Source of the DNA: Sphaerisporangium corydalis
Lineage (GTDB): Bacteria; Actinomycetota; Actinomycetes; Streptosporangiales; Streptosporangiaceae
Reading direction: 5' to 3'
Length of the DNA: 64,000 bases
NCBI RefSeq assembly: GCF_025506355.1
Contig: NZ_JANZYP010000040.1
Span: 24,907-88,906 of the forward strand
Positions 1-10,052 of this stretch are shown piece after piece. Made by a program: the position numbers and the translations under genes. Under the pieces are notes generated by a model, which worked only from the letters and a program-made list of their open reading frames with translations, ran no database searches and was not told the DNA's origin. Positions within the stretch are counted from its first letter, which is position 1, and every line of letters starts with the position of its first letter.

Positions 1-2
1 CG

Positions 3-1715
<1,713 letters not shown>

Positions 1716-1747
1716 TAACACCCCCGGCGGACCCGGGCCGGCCACCC

Positions 1748-1753
1748 TACAAT
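1748..1753 (+). promoter_or_regulatory. -10-like TACAAT, probable leaderless transcript
   Basis: TACAAT ends only six bases before the ATG of the LAL regulator at 1760, which places transcription initiation at or next to the start codon. No Shine-Dalgarno sequence fits in that space and no good -35 is visible. Leaderless mRNAs are common in actinomycetes. Confidence 0.4.
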
Positions 1754-1759
1754 TTCATC

Positions 1760-4420
1760 ATGAAGGGTGAATGGCCGTTCGTCGGCAGAGAAAGGGAAAT
1801 GACCACGATAACCGCCGCGTTACGAATGCCGGGCCAGGCGGGCGTGGCGCTCACCGGGCCGGCCGGGACCGGCAAGACCGAGCTGATGCGCAACACGCTC
1901 GCCCGGCTGGCGCGGGCGGACCGGAGCTACAAGGTGCTGCCGACCATGACCTGCACGGCGGGGCCCCCGACCCCGTTCGGCGCCGTCCACCGCATCCTGC
2001 CTCGCCCGCCCGCCGAGGAACCGCCCATGTGGAACCCCGTGCAACGCGCCGCCGAGGCGCTGAAGGCGACGGCGGCCGGCCGGACCCTGGTGGTCAGCGT
2101 CGACGACGCCCACCTCCTCGACGACCTGTCGATGCTGCTCATCGCCGAGCTGAGCCGCTCGGGCGCGGCCCGCGTGGTCGTGTCCATCCGCGACGGGGAA
2201 CGGGCACCGGAGCCGCTGACGGCACTGTGGCAGGAGCGCGTGCTCGAACGCATCGACGTCCACCCCCTGTCGGACGCCGAGATGGAGGCGGCCCTCGCCA
2301 AGGCGCTGGACGGGCAGATCGAGCGGACCACCATGGCCAGGCTCCAGGGCGCGGCCCGGGGCAACCCCCTGCTCCTTCGCGAGCTGGTCGAGTCCGGGCA
2401 GGCCGAGGGGACGCTGACCGACAGCGAGGGGGTGTGGCTGTGGCGCGGCCCGTGGAAGGCCTCGCCCCGGCTGCGCGAGCTGATCCGCGCCCGCGTCGCC
2501 CGTCTGGACGCCGACCAGCGGCACGCCCTGGAACTGCTGGCCTTCGCCGGCGTGCTCGGGCTGAGCCTCCTGGCCCGGCTGACGTCCCCGGTGGCGATCG
2601 AACGGCTGGAACGCTCAGGACTGGTGCAGATCGACCGCGACGGGGACCGCGTCCAGGTCCGCCTCGGCCATCCGCTGCACGGGGACATCGTGCACGCCAC
2701 CCTGCCGGTGACCAGGGCACGGGCCCGGCAGGCGGAACTGGCCGACGCGATAGAGGCCTACGGCGCCCGCCGGGGGGACGACGCGCTGCACGTGGCGTTG
2801 TGGCGCCTGGAGAGCGGCACCCCCGCCACGCGTGAGTCGCTCCTCGCGGCGGCCAGGCAGGCGTGGGGCGGGTACGACGTCCGGCTCACCAGGCGCCTGG
2901 CCAAGGCCGCCATCGCCGCGGGCAGCGTCGAGGCCGTGCCCCTGCTCGGCGACCTGCTGCTGTTCAGCGGGGGCCCCGGCGAGGCCGAGGCCTTCTACGC
3001 CGCGCCCCCGGCCTGTGCGGACCGGCACGGGCGCGTCCGCCTGGACTTCGTCCGGGGGGTCAACCTCCTGTGGGCCCACGACCGCGTGGACGACGGCCTG
3101 GCCCTGCTCGCGGCCGCCGCCCCCGCCATGCTCGCCTCGTCCTGGCGCGACGACCTCGGGCCGACGTACGTGGCCTGGCTGGCGTACGTGGGGCGGTGCG
3201 AGGCGGCGCTGCGGCTGTCACGGGAACTGGCCGAGCTGCCCGGACTGAGCGCGGCGGGCGAGACCGTCCGGCTCGCGGCGCACAGCATGGTCACCGCGTT
3301 CACCGGACGTAACGTCGAAGGCAGCCAGGCCGCCCGCCGGGCACTGGACCGGATGGACGACCATGTCGCGACCTACCCCTGGCTGCGCGGCATCCCCACG
3401 CTGGGCGCGGTCTACGCGCTCCAGTTCGCCGGTGACCTCCGGGGCGCCGACCTGGCCGCCCGGCACTGGCACGACACCATGACGGGCAACCCGACCGCGT
3501 GGCCGTACGCGACCACGCTGTCGTCGCTGGCCCTCGGCCGCTCGGCCCGGCTGCTGGGGCGGGCCCGCTCCTCGGTCAGCCACCTTCGTGACGCCCGGCG
3601 GCTGTGGGCCGAGCAGGAGACGAACGTGCTCGCCCACGTCGGCGCCGCCGAGCTGGCGCACTCCCTGGCGCTGCTCGGCGACCTCGACGGAGCCCGCCGG
3701 CTGCTCCAGGAGGCCCGCGCGCGCCCGCTCGACGCGTTCGCCCTGTTCAACTTCTCCCTGGACGCGGCGGCCTCGGCCGTGGCGGCGGCCGAGGGCGACA
3801 TCGGCGGCGCCGTGGCCGTCAGCCTGCGGGCCGCCGGTCGCGCCGGGGAGATGGGCGCCCACTCCTGGGAGCTCTGCCTGCTGCACGACGTGGTGCGGCT
3901 GGGCGAGCCGGGCGCGGCGCTCGACCGGCTGGCGGAGCTCGCGGGCACGGCCGACGGCCCGCTTCCCCCGCTCTTCGCCCGGCACGCCGCCGCCCTGGCG
4001 GGCCGGGACGCGGCAGGGCTGGACGCGGTCGCCGCCGGCTTCGCGCGCCTCGGCGCGCACCTCACGGCCGCGGAGGCCGCCTCCCAGGCCGCCGGCGCGC
4101 ACCGCGAGCGCGGGATGAAGGACTCGGCGGGCAGGTCGTCCTGGCACGCGGCGGAGTGGACGGCGCTGTGCGAGGACGCGCGCACCCCCGCGCTGGACCT
4201 GAGCCTGGCCCCGGTCCTCACCCGGCGCGAGCACCAGATCGCCCTGCGCGCGGCCCGTGGCGAGACCAACCCGCAGATCGCCACGGCGCTCGGCATCGCG
4301 GCCCGCACGGTCGGCAACCACCTGTCCCACAGCTACGACAAGCTCGGCATCAGCGGCCGGGCCGAGCTTCCCGGCCTGTTCCGCGACCACGGCGGGCACC
4401 ACGGCCCCGCGCCCCGCTGA
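1760..4420 (+). CDS. LAL-type LuxR family ATPase/transcriptional regulator
   Basis: Large ATP-binding LuxR regulator of 886 residues, a normal length for the family. The N-terminus carries a Walker A motif (GPAGTGKTE, about residue 34) and a Walker B-like segment (LVVSVDDAH, about 111). The middle is alpha-helical and TPR-like. The C-terminus is a LuxR helix-turn-helix beginning LTRREHQIALRAARG at about residue 819, with the typical TVGNHLSHSYDKLGI recognition region. The family senses small inducers, often sugars, and activates metabolic or antibiotic genes; the target here is unknown. The ATG sits directly behind a -10 element, so the message may be leaderless. The next gene, a lipoprotein, starts 38 bases after the stop on the same strand and may be co-transcribed. 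Confidence 0.9.
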   Translation: MKGEWPFVGREREMTTITAALRMPGQAGVALTGPAGTGKTELMRNTLARLARADRSYKVLPTMTCTAGPPTPFGAVHRILPRPPAEEPPMWNPVQRAAEALKATAAGRTLVVSVDDAHLLDDLSMLLIAELSRSGAARVVVSIRDGERAPEPLTALWQERVLERIDVHPLSDAEMEAALAKALDGQIERTTMARLQGAARGNPLLLRELVESGQAEGTLTDSEGVWLWRGPWKASPRLRELIRARVARLDADQRHALELLAFAGVLGLSLLARLTSPVAIERLERSGLVQIDRDGDRVQVRLGHPLHGDIVHATLPVTRARARQAELADAIEAYGARRGDDALHVALWRLESGTPATRESLLAAARQAWGGYDVRLTRRLAKAAIAAGSVEAVPLLGDLLLFSGGPGEAEAFYAAPPACADRHGRVRLDFVRGVNLLWAHDRVDDGLALLAAAAPAMLASSWRDDLGPTYVAWLAYVGRCEAALRLSRELAELPGLSAAGETVRLAAHSMVTAFTGRNVEGSQAARRALDRMDDHVATYPWLRGIPTLGAVYALQFAGDLRGADLAARHWHDTMTGNPTAWPYATTLSSLALGRSARLLGRARSSVSHLRDARRLWAEQETNVLAHVGAAELAHSLALLGDLDGARRLLQEARARPLDAFALFNFSLDAAASAVAAAEGDIGGAVAVSLRAAGRAGEMGAHSWELCLLHDVVRLGEPGAALDRLAELAGTADGPLPPLFARHAAALAGRDAAGLDAVAAGFARLGAHLTAAEAASQAAGAHRERGMKDSAGRSSWHAAEWTALCEDARTPALDLSLAPVLTRREHQIALRAARGETNPQIATALGIAARTVGNHLSHSYDKLGISGRAELPGLFRDHGGHHGPAPR

Positions 4421-4458
4421 GGAGCCACGCCGCGGGGGTGATCGGTAGAGTGGCCGGG

Positions 4459-4881
4459 ATGCGACATGTCGGGCTGATCGCCACCGTCCTGGTGCTGACC
4501 GCCGCCTGTGCCGAGGGGCTGACGCTCGGCCAGACGACGTCGATCCTGCGGGACGACGCCGCGGTGCTGAGCCGCATCGAGCTGGACGGCAAGACCACCG
4601 CCCTGACCGCCGACCGCTCCGGCTGCCCGCAGGGGACCGGGCGCAGCGTGTACACCATGACCGGCGACATGCCCCAAGGGGCCGAGGCCGCGGTGACCTC
4701 AACACTGGCCAGCGAGTTCCACACGATGGGGTACCAGGAGGCCGAGGGGCCGCACGCGCAGTTCGGAGTGAACGTCAGCGTGCTGCGCAAGGAGTCACTC
4801 GGCATCGTCTTCACCGTCACACTGCGCACCCGGAAGCCGAACGTGGAGATCTCCGGCAAGACCGACTGCCTCCCCGGCTGA
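4459..4881 (+). CDS. Small secreted lipoprotein, paralogue 1
   Basis: 140 residues. Residues 1-17 form a lipoprotein signal ending in the lipobox LTAAC, so the mature protein should be anchored to the outer face of the membrane by Cys17. The mature part has no named domain that I know. It shares a layout with the proteins at 38350-38799 and 40684-41220: an ILRDD-type helix after the anchor, GCPQGTGR (first conserved Cys), a central helix, a LGIVFTVTLRTR strand, and a terminal GKTDCL (second conserved Cys). The two Cys are likely disulphide bonded. Start: ATG 4459 puts the hydrophobic core nearest the N-terminus; GTG 4450 is possible. Function unknown; it follows the LAL regulator gene. Confidence 0.8.
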   Translation: MRHVGLIATVLVLTAACAEGLTLGQTTSILRDDAAVLSRIELDGKTTALTADRSGCPQGTGRSVYTMTGDMPQGAEAAVTSTLASEFHTMGYQEAEGPHAQFGVNVSVLRKESLGIVFTVTLRTRKPNVEISGKTDCLPG

Positions 4882-4993
4882 CGCCACCTCCCACGACACG
4901 CACGACACGACACCGCACGCACCACAGGACGGATCATTGCGGGCGGGGCATAAATGCGTTTCCGGCGCGGCGAATGCCCTCTAGATTGACGGC

Positions 4994-5842
4994 GTGGACA
5001 TCGGGATCACCACCTTCGCCGGCGTGTACGGCATGGAGCCGCCCGCGATCGGTCGCGCGGTCGAAGAACGCGGCTTCGAGTCGCTTTTCTTTCCGGAACA
5101 CACCCATATCCCCGTGCACAGCCGGCGGCCGGACGGGAGCTCCCCCCGGCCCTACGCTGAAACCTACGACCCGTTCGTGGCGCTGTCCGCGGTCGCTGCG
5201 GTCACCCGCACTCTCAAGCTCGGCACCGGAGTGTGCCTGGTGACGCAGCGGGACCCGATCGTGACGGCCAAGCAGGTCGCGTGCCTTGACCAGCTGTCCG
5301 GCGGCCGGTTTCTCTTCGGCGTCGGCGCCGGCTGGAACCGCATGGAGCTGGCCAACCACGGCACCGACCCCCGCACCCGGATGGCGCTGCTGGCCGAACG
5401 GGTGCAGGCGATGCGCCGGATCTGGACCGACGATGAGGCCGAGTTCCACGGAACGTACGTCGACTTCGACCCGATCTGGTCCTGGCCCAAGCCGCTGCAG
5501 CGTCCGCATCCACCTGTCTTGGTCGGCGGCAACGGGCCGGGCGCCGAGGATCGGGTTCTGGCGTTCGGCGATGGCTGGTTCCCGCAGTGCGACGGGCTCG
5601 CGGACGCCGCCGAACTGAGCGAGCGTGCCGTGGCACTACGCCGGCGTGCCACCGACACCGGCTGGGGACGGATCCCGATCACGGTGTTCAACGCCGCGCC
5701 GGACCGCCGGCTGCTTGACGCGCTTGCCGACGCCCGCATGGACCGGTGCCTGCTGTTACTGCCGGCCGGGACCGAATCGCAGATGCTCGCCCAACTTGAT
5801 ACGTGGGCACCTTTCGCGTCCATGTGGCGACAGGTCACGTGA
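4994..5842 (+). CDS. LLM-class F420-dependent oxidoreductase
   Basis: 282-residue bacterial luciferase-like TIM barrel of the TIGR03619-type F420 oxidoreductases. Visible family marks are the N-terminal strand GITTFAGVYG, FFPEHTHIP, the GTGVCLVTQRDP segment that holds the deazaflavin, SGGRFLFGVGAGWN, and PHPPVLVGGNG. It probably uses reduced F420 to act on a small organic substrate that cannot be named from sequence. It starts at GTG 4994; TAGATT seven bases upstream suggests a leaderless transcript. It stands alone on the plus strand and converges on the sugar-isomerase operon, with 49 bases between the stops. Confidence 0.85.
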   Translation: MDIGITTFAGVYGMEPPAIGRAVEERGFESLFFPEHTHIPVHSRRPDGSSPRPYAETYDPFVALSAVAAVTRTLKLGTGVCLVTQRDPIVTAKQVACLDQLSGGRFLFGVGAGWNRMELANHGTDPRTRMALLAERVQAMRRIWTDDEAEFHGTYVDFDPIWSWPKPLQRPHPPVLVGGNGPGAEDRVLAFGDGWFPQCDGLADAAELSERAVALRRRATDTGWGRIPITVFNAAPDRRLLDALADARMDRCLLLLPAGTESQMLAQLDTWAPFASMWRQVT

Positions 5843-5891
5843 GCGCGACGGAGCTTCGTCCCCTTGACGGTGGGTCCGCCGCGGTGCCGGG

Positions 5892-6770
5892 TCAGAGCAC
5901 TTCGGTGACGTAGCGGCGGGCGAGGGTGGCGATCACCTCATGGCCGTCGGCGGCCCACACGTCGGCGTTGAAGATCTCCACCTCAATTGGACCCGTGTAG
6001 CCCGCCGCGTCGACGGCGGCGCGCAGCGGGCGGAAGGCGATCACGCCGTCGCCCATCATGCCCCGGCCGAGCAGCGGGTCCGCCGGCTGCGGCACCAGGA
6101 AGTCGCAGACCTGGAAGGACGCGATCCGGTCGCCGGCCCGGGCGATCTGCGTGAGCACCTCCGGGTCCCACCACACGTGGAAGGTGTCGACGACCACACC
6201 GACCTCCTCGACCGGCCAGCGGGACGCCAGGTCCACGGCCTGCGCCAGGGTGGACAGCACCGCGCGGTCGGCGCAGTACATCGGGTGCAGCGGCTCCAGG
6301 GCCAGCCGGACCCCCGAGGCGGCGGCGTACGGCACGATCTCGGCGAGGGTGGCGGCGACCCTGGCCCGGGCCCCGGCCAGGTCCCGCGACCCCGGGGGCA
6401 GCCCCCCGACGACCAGGACCAGGCAGTCGGCGCCCAGCGTGGCCGCCTCCTCGATCGCCCTGCGGTTGTCCTGGACCGCCGGGCCGGGGTCGCCGGTCAG
6501 GAAGCCGCCCCGGCACAGCGACGACACCCGCAGGCCGGCGTCTCGGACGAGCCGGGCGCTCGCCGAAAGGCCGTGTTCGGCGACCTGCTCGCGCCACAGC
6601 CCGATCGCGGGGATCCCGTACCGCGCGCACCCGTCCACGGCCTCGGCCACCCCGAGCCGCCGCGTCGTCCACTGGTTCAGGGACAGCCTGGCGAGACGCG
6701 GGTCGCCCGGGGCCGGGGTCGCGATCGACGCGGGCCGCCCGCTCGGCACGTCCACACCGTACCCGGTCAC
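5892..6770 (-). CDS. Sugar phosphate isomerase/epimerase family TIM barrel
   Basis: 292 residues, AP-endonuclease-2-like TIM barrel (xylose isomerase/IolE/IolI type). Metal-ligand strands are recognisable: LALEPLHP with the Glu, VVVDTFHVWW with Asp and His, FQVCDF, and a C-terminal PIEVEIFN with the last Glu. It probably isomerises or epimerises a sugar or inositol-type intermediate made by its operon partners. Start chosen at GTG 6770, just before the first barrel strand (LARLSLNQWT); the open frame runs further upstream but only as the shadow of the preceding gene. It is the last gene of the three-gene operon, 61 bases after the DUF993 stop. Confidence 0.82.
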   Translation of the reverse strand: MTGYGVDVPSGRPASIATPAPGDPRLARLSLNQWTTRRLGVAEAVDGCARYGIPAIGLWREQVAEHGLSASARLVRDAGLRVSSLCRGGFLTGDPGPAVQDNRRAIEEAATLGADCLVLVVGGLPPGSRDLAGARARVAATLAEIVPYAAASGVRLALEPLHPMYCADRAVLSTLAQAVDLASRWPVEEVGVVVDTFHVWWDPEVLTQIARAGDRIASFQVCDFLVPQPADPLLGRGMMGDGVIAFRPLRAAVDAAGYTGPIEVEIFNADVWAADGHEVIATLARRYVTEVL

Positions 6771-6831
6771 GCGGCGACCCCGGCCGTGCCGTCGGCGGTC
6801 ACCGGGCGCTTCGGACGCGGCGCACGCGCGG

Positions 6832-7980
6832 TCACGAGGTGATCCCGGCCGTGGCGAGCATGGCCCGCATGCGGGACTCGGCCAGGCCGGGGTCGGGGAG
6901 GAGCCCCGCCCGGTCGGCGAGGCGGTAGACCTCGGCCAGGTGGACGACGGAGCGCGCGGACTGCGCCCCGGCGACCATGGTGAAGCCGTCCTGGTGCCCG
7001 GCGAGCCACGCCAGGAACACCAGCCCGGTCTTGTAGTTGTACGTCGGCGCCTCGAAGATCTTCCGGGACAGCGGCACTGTCGGCGCGAGCAGTTCCCGGT
7101 AGCGGGCGGCGTCGCCCGCGTCCAGGGCCTGGAGCGCGGCGGAGGCGACCGGCGCGATGGCGTCGAAGACGCCCAGCAGCGCGTCACTGCCCGACTCGAT
7201 GAGCGGCGAGTAGTTGAAGTCGTCCCCGGTGTAGAGCCGCACCCCCGGCGGGAGGGCCGCACGCAGGCGCGTCTCGTGGCCGGCGTCCAGGAGCGACACC
7301 TTCACCCCGTCGATGCGCGACGCGTGGGCGCGGACCAGCCCGAGCAGCGACTCGGTGGCCGCGCCGACGTCGCGCGAGCCCCAGTAGCCCGCCAGCGAGG
7401 GATCGAACATCTCGCCGAGCCAGTGCAGGATGACCGGCCGGTCCACCTCCGCCAGCACCCGCCCGTACACCGCGTGGTAGTCCTCCGGCGAACGGGCGAG
7501 CGCCGCGAGCCGCCGGCTCGCCATCAGGATCACTCCTGCGCCGGTGGCCTGGACCAGCTCGACCTGCTCGGCGTAGCCGGAGACCACCTCCGTGAGCGAG
7601 GACGCGTCGCCGGCGTGGTCGGTGCCGGCCCCGCACGACACCAGCGCGGCCGGGTCGCCGTACCCCTTCGCCTCGGCCGCCGTGCGCGTGACCAGCTCAC
7701 GCGTCGCGGCCCAGTCGAGCCCCATGTTGCGCTGGGCGGTGTCCATGGCCTCGGCCACCCGGAACCCGTACGACCACAGGTGGCGGCGGAACCGGAGCGT
7801 CGCCTCCCAGTCCACGGCCGCGGGCGCGCCGGGGGTGTTGTCGCCGAACGGGTCGGCGACCACGTGCGCGGCGGCGTAGGCGACGCGGCTCCTGGGCGGT
7901 CCCGGCGGGTGCGGCCAGGCGACCGGCGGGCCGGGCTCGTGCTCCGTGAGCCGCCCCCCGGCGGCGGGCAGGACGATCAC
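6832..7980 (-). CDS. DUF993 (dihydrodipicolinate-synthase-like) protein
   Basis: 382 residues matching the layout of DUF993 proteins (PF06187), distant relatives of DHDPS-type class I aldolases. Visible features are an N-terminal barrel strand with RVAEAMDTAQRNMGLDW, VELVQATGAGVILMASRR, RPVILHWLGEMFDP, GVKVSLLDAG (a candidate for the Schiff-base lysine strand), RLYTGDDFNY and a conserved NYKTGLVFLAWLAGHQ near the C-terminus. The exact reaction is unknown; context suggests cleavage or condensation of an oxidised sugar. Its GTG start overlaps the TGA of the upstream dehydrogenase by four bases (GTGA), a translational-coupling arrangement. Confidence 0.85.
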   Translation of the reverse strand: MIVLPAAGGRLTEHEPGPPVAWPHPPGPPRSRVAYAAAHVVADPFGDNTPGAPAAVDWEATLRFRRHLWSYGFRVAEAMDTAQRNMGLDWAATRELVTRTAAEAKGYGDPAALVSCGAGTDHAGDASSLTEVVSGYAEQVELVQATGAGVILMASRRLAALARSPEDYHAVYGRVLAEVDRPVILHWLGEMFDPSLAGYWGSRDVGAATESLLGLVRAHASRIDGVKVSLLDAGHETRLRAALPPGVRLYTGDDFNYSPLIESGSDALLGVFDAIAPVASAALQALDAGDAARYRELLAPTVPLSRKIFEAPTYNYKTGLVFLAWLAGHQDGFTMVAGAQSARSVVHLAEVYRLADRAGLLPDPGLAESRMRAMLATAGITS

Positions 7981-9128
7981 AGGACGATCTCCGGCAGCTC
8001 CACGCGGCGACCCTGCGCCGAGGACCGCAGCCCGCACTCGGCGAGCTGGACGCCGCGCGCGCCGGCGAGCAGGTCGTGGGGGTAGGGGGTGCCCTCGACG
8101 ACGGCCCGCACGAACATCTCCCACTGGACCTTGAAGCCGTTGTCGAACTCCTCGTTGTCGGGGACCTCCCGCCAGTCGTCCCGGAACGAGTGGGTGACCG
8201 GTAGGTCGGGGTTCCAGACGGGTTTGGGGGTCATGGCCCGGTGCTGCACGCGGCACCCGCGCAACCCGGCGACCGCGCTCCCCTCCGTCCCGTCCACCTG
8301 GAACTCCACCAGCTCGTCCCGGTTGACCCGGACGCACCAGGAGGAGTTGATCTGCGCCACCACGCCGCCTTCGAGCTCGAAGATGCCGTACGCCGCGTCG
8401 TCGGCCGTGGCCCGGTAGGCGCGGCCGGACTCGTCCACGCGTTCCGGTACGTGGGTGGCCACCCGAGCGGTGACCGCCTCGACCCGCCCGAAGATGGTCG
8501 AAAGGACGTACGACCAGTGGCAGAACATGTCGAGCGCGATGCCGCCGCCGTCCTCGGCCCGGTAGTTCCACGAGGGCCGCTGCGCCGCCTGCCAGTCGCC
8601 CTCGAAGACCCAGTAGCCGAACTCCCCCCGCACCGACAGAATGCGCCCGAAGAAGCCGCCGTCGACCAGGCGCCTGAGCTTGAGCAGGCCCGGCAGGAAC
8701 AGCTTGTCCTGCACGACGCCCGTGCGCACCCCGGCCCGGCGGGCCAGCCGGGCCAGCTCGACGGCCTCCTCCAGCGTCTCGGCCACCGGCTTCTCGGTGT
8801 AGACGTGCTTGCCCGCCTCGATCGCCTGGGTGATGGCCTTGACCCGGGCCGTGGTGACCTGGGCGTCGAAGTAGACCTGGACGCCGGGGTCGCGCAGGGC
8901 GCCCGCCAGGTCGGTGGTCCAGCGCTCCAGACCGTGCCTCCGGCAGATCTCCCGCAGTCGCTCCTCGCTCCGACCGGCCAGGACCGGTTCCAGCAGGACC
9001 CGCTCGCCGCCGGACAGGGCGACGCCGCCCTGCTCGTTGATGGCCAGGATCGAGCGGACCAGGTGCTGCCGGTAACCCATGCGGCCGGTGACGCCGTTCA
9101 CCAGCACGCCCAGGGACCGTGTCGCCAC
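7977..9128 (-). CDS. Gfo/Idh/MocA family dehydrogenase
   Basis: 383 residues. The N-terminal Rossmann fold begins LGVLVNGVTGRMGYRQH. The family motif appears as GKHVYTEKPVAETLEEA, with the catalytic-pair lysine in EKP, followed by a C-terminal alpha/beta substrate domain (EDGGGIALDMFCHWSYVL). It likely oxidises a sugar or cyclitol with NAD(P). Start: the frame also offers ATG 9152, but GTG 9128 has a strong GGAGGAGG seven bases upstream, so GTG is preferred. First gene of the operon with DUF993 and the isomerase. The upstream region holds three LacI-type palindromes, two of them intact 12-mers. Confidence 0.88.
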   Translation of the reverse strand: MATRSLGVLVNGVTGRMGYRQHLVRSILAINEQGGVALSGGERVLLEPVLAGRSEERLREICRRHGLERWTTDLAGALRDPGVQVYFDAQVTTARVKAITQAIEAGKHVYTEKPVAETLEEAVELARLARRAGVRTGVVQDKLFLPGLLKLRRLVDGGFFGRILSVRGEFGYWVFEGDWQAAQRPSWNYRAEDGGGIALDMFCHWSYVLSTIFGRVEAVTARVATHVPERVDESGRAYRATADDAAYGIFELEGGVVAQINSSWCVRVNRDELVEFQVDGTEGSAVAGLRGCRVQHRAMTPKPVWNPDLPVTHSFRDDWREVPDNEEFDNGFKVQWEMFVRAVVEGTPYPHDLLAGARGVQLAECGLRSSAQGRRVELPEIVL

Positions 9129-9159
9129 GAAGGCCTCCTCCGGCTTCCCCATTCGCTCG

Positions 9160-9202
9160 GGAAAGCGCTTTCTGGACGAGCGCTCTTGGGAAAGCGCTTT
9201 CT
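9160..9202. promoter_or_regulatory. Triple LacI-type operator upstream of the sugar operon
   Basis: Two identical perfect palindromes GAAAGCGCTTTC lie at 9161-9172 and 9190-9201. A third shorter one, GAGCGCTC, lies midway at 9178-9185. Their centres are 15 and 14 bp apart. A central CpG-containing GCGC is the hallmark of LacI/GalR operators. The sites lie 32-73 bases upstream of the GTG at 9128 and should repress the operon. No LacI gene is present in the window. Confidence 0.75.
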
Positions 9203-9266
9203 CGGCACCGTAAGGAGCATTCAGCGCCAAGGTCAAGAGGTCCCGGCCCTCTTCCCGCGATCCGGT

Positions 9267-9294
9267 TTGCCAACGCGGGGATCGGCGATAAGGT
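9267..9294 (+). promoter_or_regulatory. Promoter of tRNA-fMet
   Basis: TTGCCA (9267-9272), a 16-bp spacer and TAAGGT (9289-9294) form a recognisable vegetative-type promoter. It ends 13 bases before the first base of the mature tRNA. The -10 fits the actinomycete TANNNT pattern. Confidence 0.5.
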
Positions 9295-9307
9295 TGGCAC
9301 AAGCCGA

Positions 9308-9384
9308 CGCGGGGTGGAGCAGCTCGGTAGCTCGCTGGGCTCATAACCCAGAGGTCGCAGGTTCAAATCCTGCCCCCGCTACCA
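9308..9384 (+). tRNA. Initiator tRNA-fMet (CAT anticodon)
   Basis: A 77-base cloverleaf with encoded CCA. The acceptor 5' strand is CGCGGGG and the 3' strand CCCCGCT, so position 1 is unpaired, which is an initiator hallmark. The anticodon arm is CTGGGCTCATAACCCAG: three consecutive G-C pairs under a CAT anticodon, the second initiator hallmark. The T arm GCAGGTTCAAATCCTGC is perfect. It is a single-gene unit with its own promoter and terminator. Confidence 0.97.
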
Positions 9385-9387
9385 AGA

Positions 9388-9427
9388 TCAGAGGCCCGGT
9401 CTCCGGAAACGGAGACCGGGCCTCTGA
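9388..9427 (+). terminator. Perfect 18-bp stem terminator after tRNA-fMet
   Basis: Bases 9388-9405 and 9410-9427 are perfect reverse complements around a GAAA loop. The hairpin begins four bases after the CCA end. It is followed by GTTTGT rather than a long U-run, which is typical of actinomycete terminators. Confidence 0.85.
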
Positions 9428-9563
9428 CCGTTTGTAGGCAAGATTTAAGGCGGAGTCGATGGTCTACTGGTCGATGACCGGCACCGCCACCCCGCCCTGG
9501 CGGACGGCGTCGCTCCTCGGCCTGGCGGCACGGACCGGCCGGTGATGCTGATGGCCGGCAGGA

Positions 9564-10040
9564 TCAGAAGCCTTCGATGGACACCATCGGCCCGCCGTCG
9601 AGATACTTCACAAGGGCCGCGCGCGTCGTCGGCACGAACTCCGATGGCACTTGCTCGGCGGCGAACCACGCCACCTGAGAGTGTTTGTGTGGCTCAGCGT
9701 TCACCGGTTCACCGGTCCAGGCATGCGCCACGAAGACGATGGTCAAGAATCCGTTCGGAGCCTCGACACCCCACGCGCCGTGGATGATGCCTGCGACCGC
9801 CAGCTCGGCCGGATCCACGACCAGGCCCGTCTCCTCCTTCAGCTCCCGAACGGCTGTCGCGGTGATGACCTCGCCCTTGTCTGCCTTGCCGACTGGCAGG
9901 TCCCAGTGCAGCGGAGCGAACTTGGCTTCGGGCCCACGCTGGATCAGCAGCACCTGACCCGCTGCCGTGTCGTGAACGATGACGGCGGCGACGAGCAGCG
10001 TGTGGGAGTCAAGCGACGGGGGCAGGGCGGTGTCGGTCAC
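9564..10040 (-). CDS. Nudix hydrolase
   Basis: 158 residues. The Nudix box is complete: G-x5-E-x7-REL-x-EE-x-GL, read in GKADKGEVITATAVRELKEE followed by TGL, and it provides the Mg-binding helix-loop-helix. A central WDLPVG strand precedes it. The substrate, a nucleoside diphosphate derivative, cannot be assigned. It starts at GTG 10040, only 12 bases after the stop of the regulator gene upstream, so the two are probably one transcript. The pair sits in the lower-GC patch behind the tRNA. Pairing of a Nudix enzyme with such a regulator suggests a nucleotide-linked signal, which is inference. Confidence 0.9.
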   Translation of the reverse strand: MTDTALPPSLDSHTLLVAAVIVHDTAAGQVLLIQRGPEAKFAPLHWDLPVGKADKGEVITATAVRELKEETGLVVDPAELAVAGIIHGAWGVEAPNGFLTIVFVAHAWTGEPVNAEPHKHSQVAWFAAEQVPSEFVPTTRAALVKYLDGGPMVSIEGF

Positions 10041-10052
10041 AGATCAATTCTT

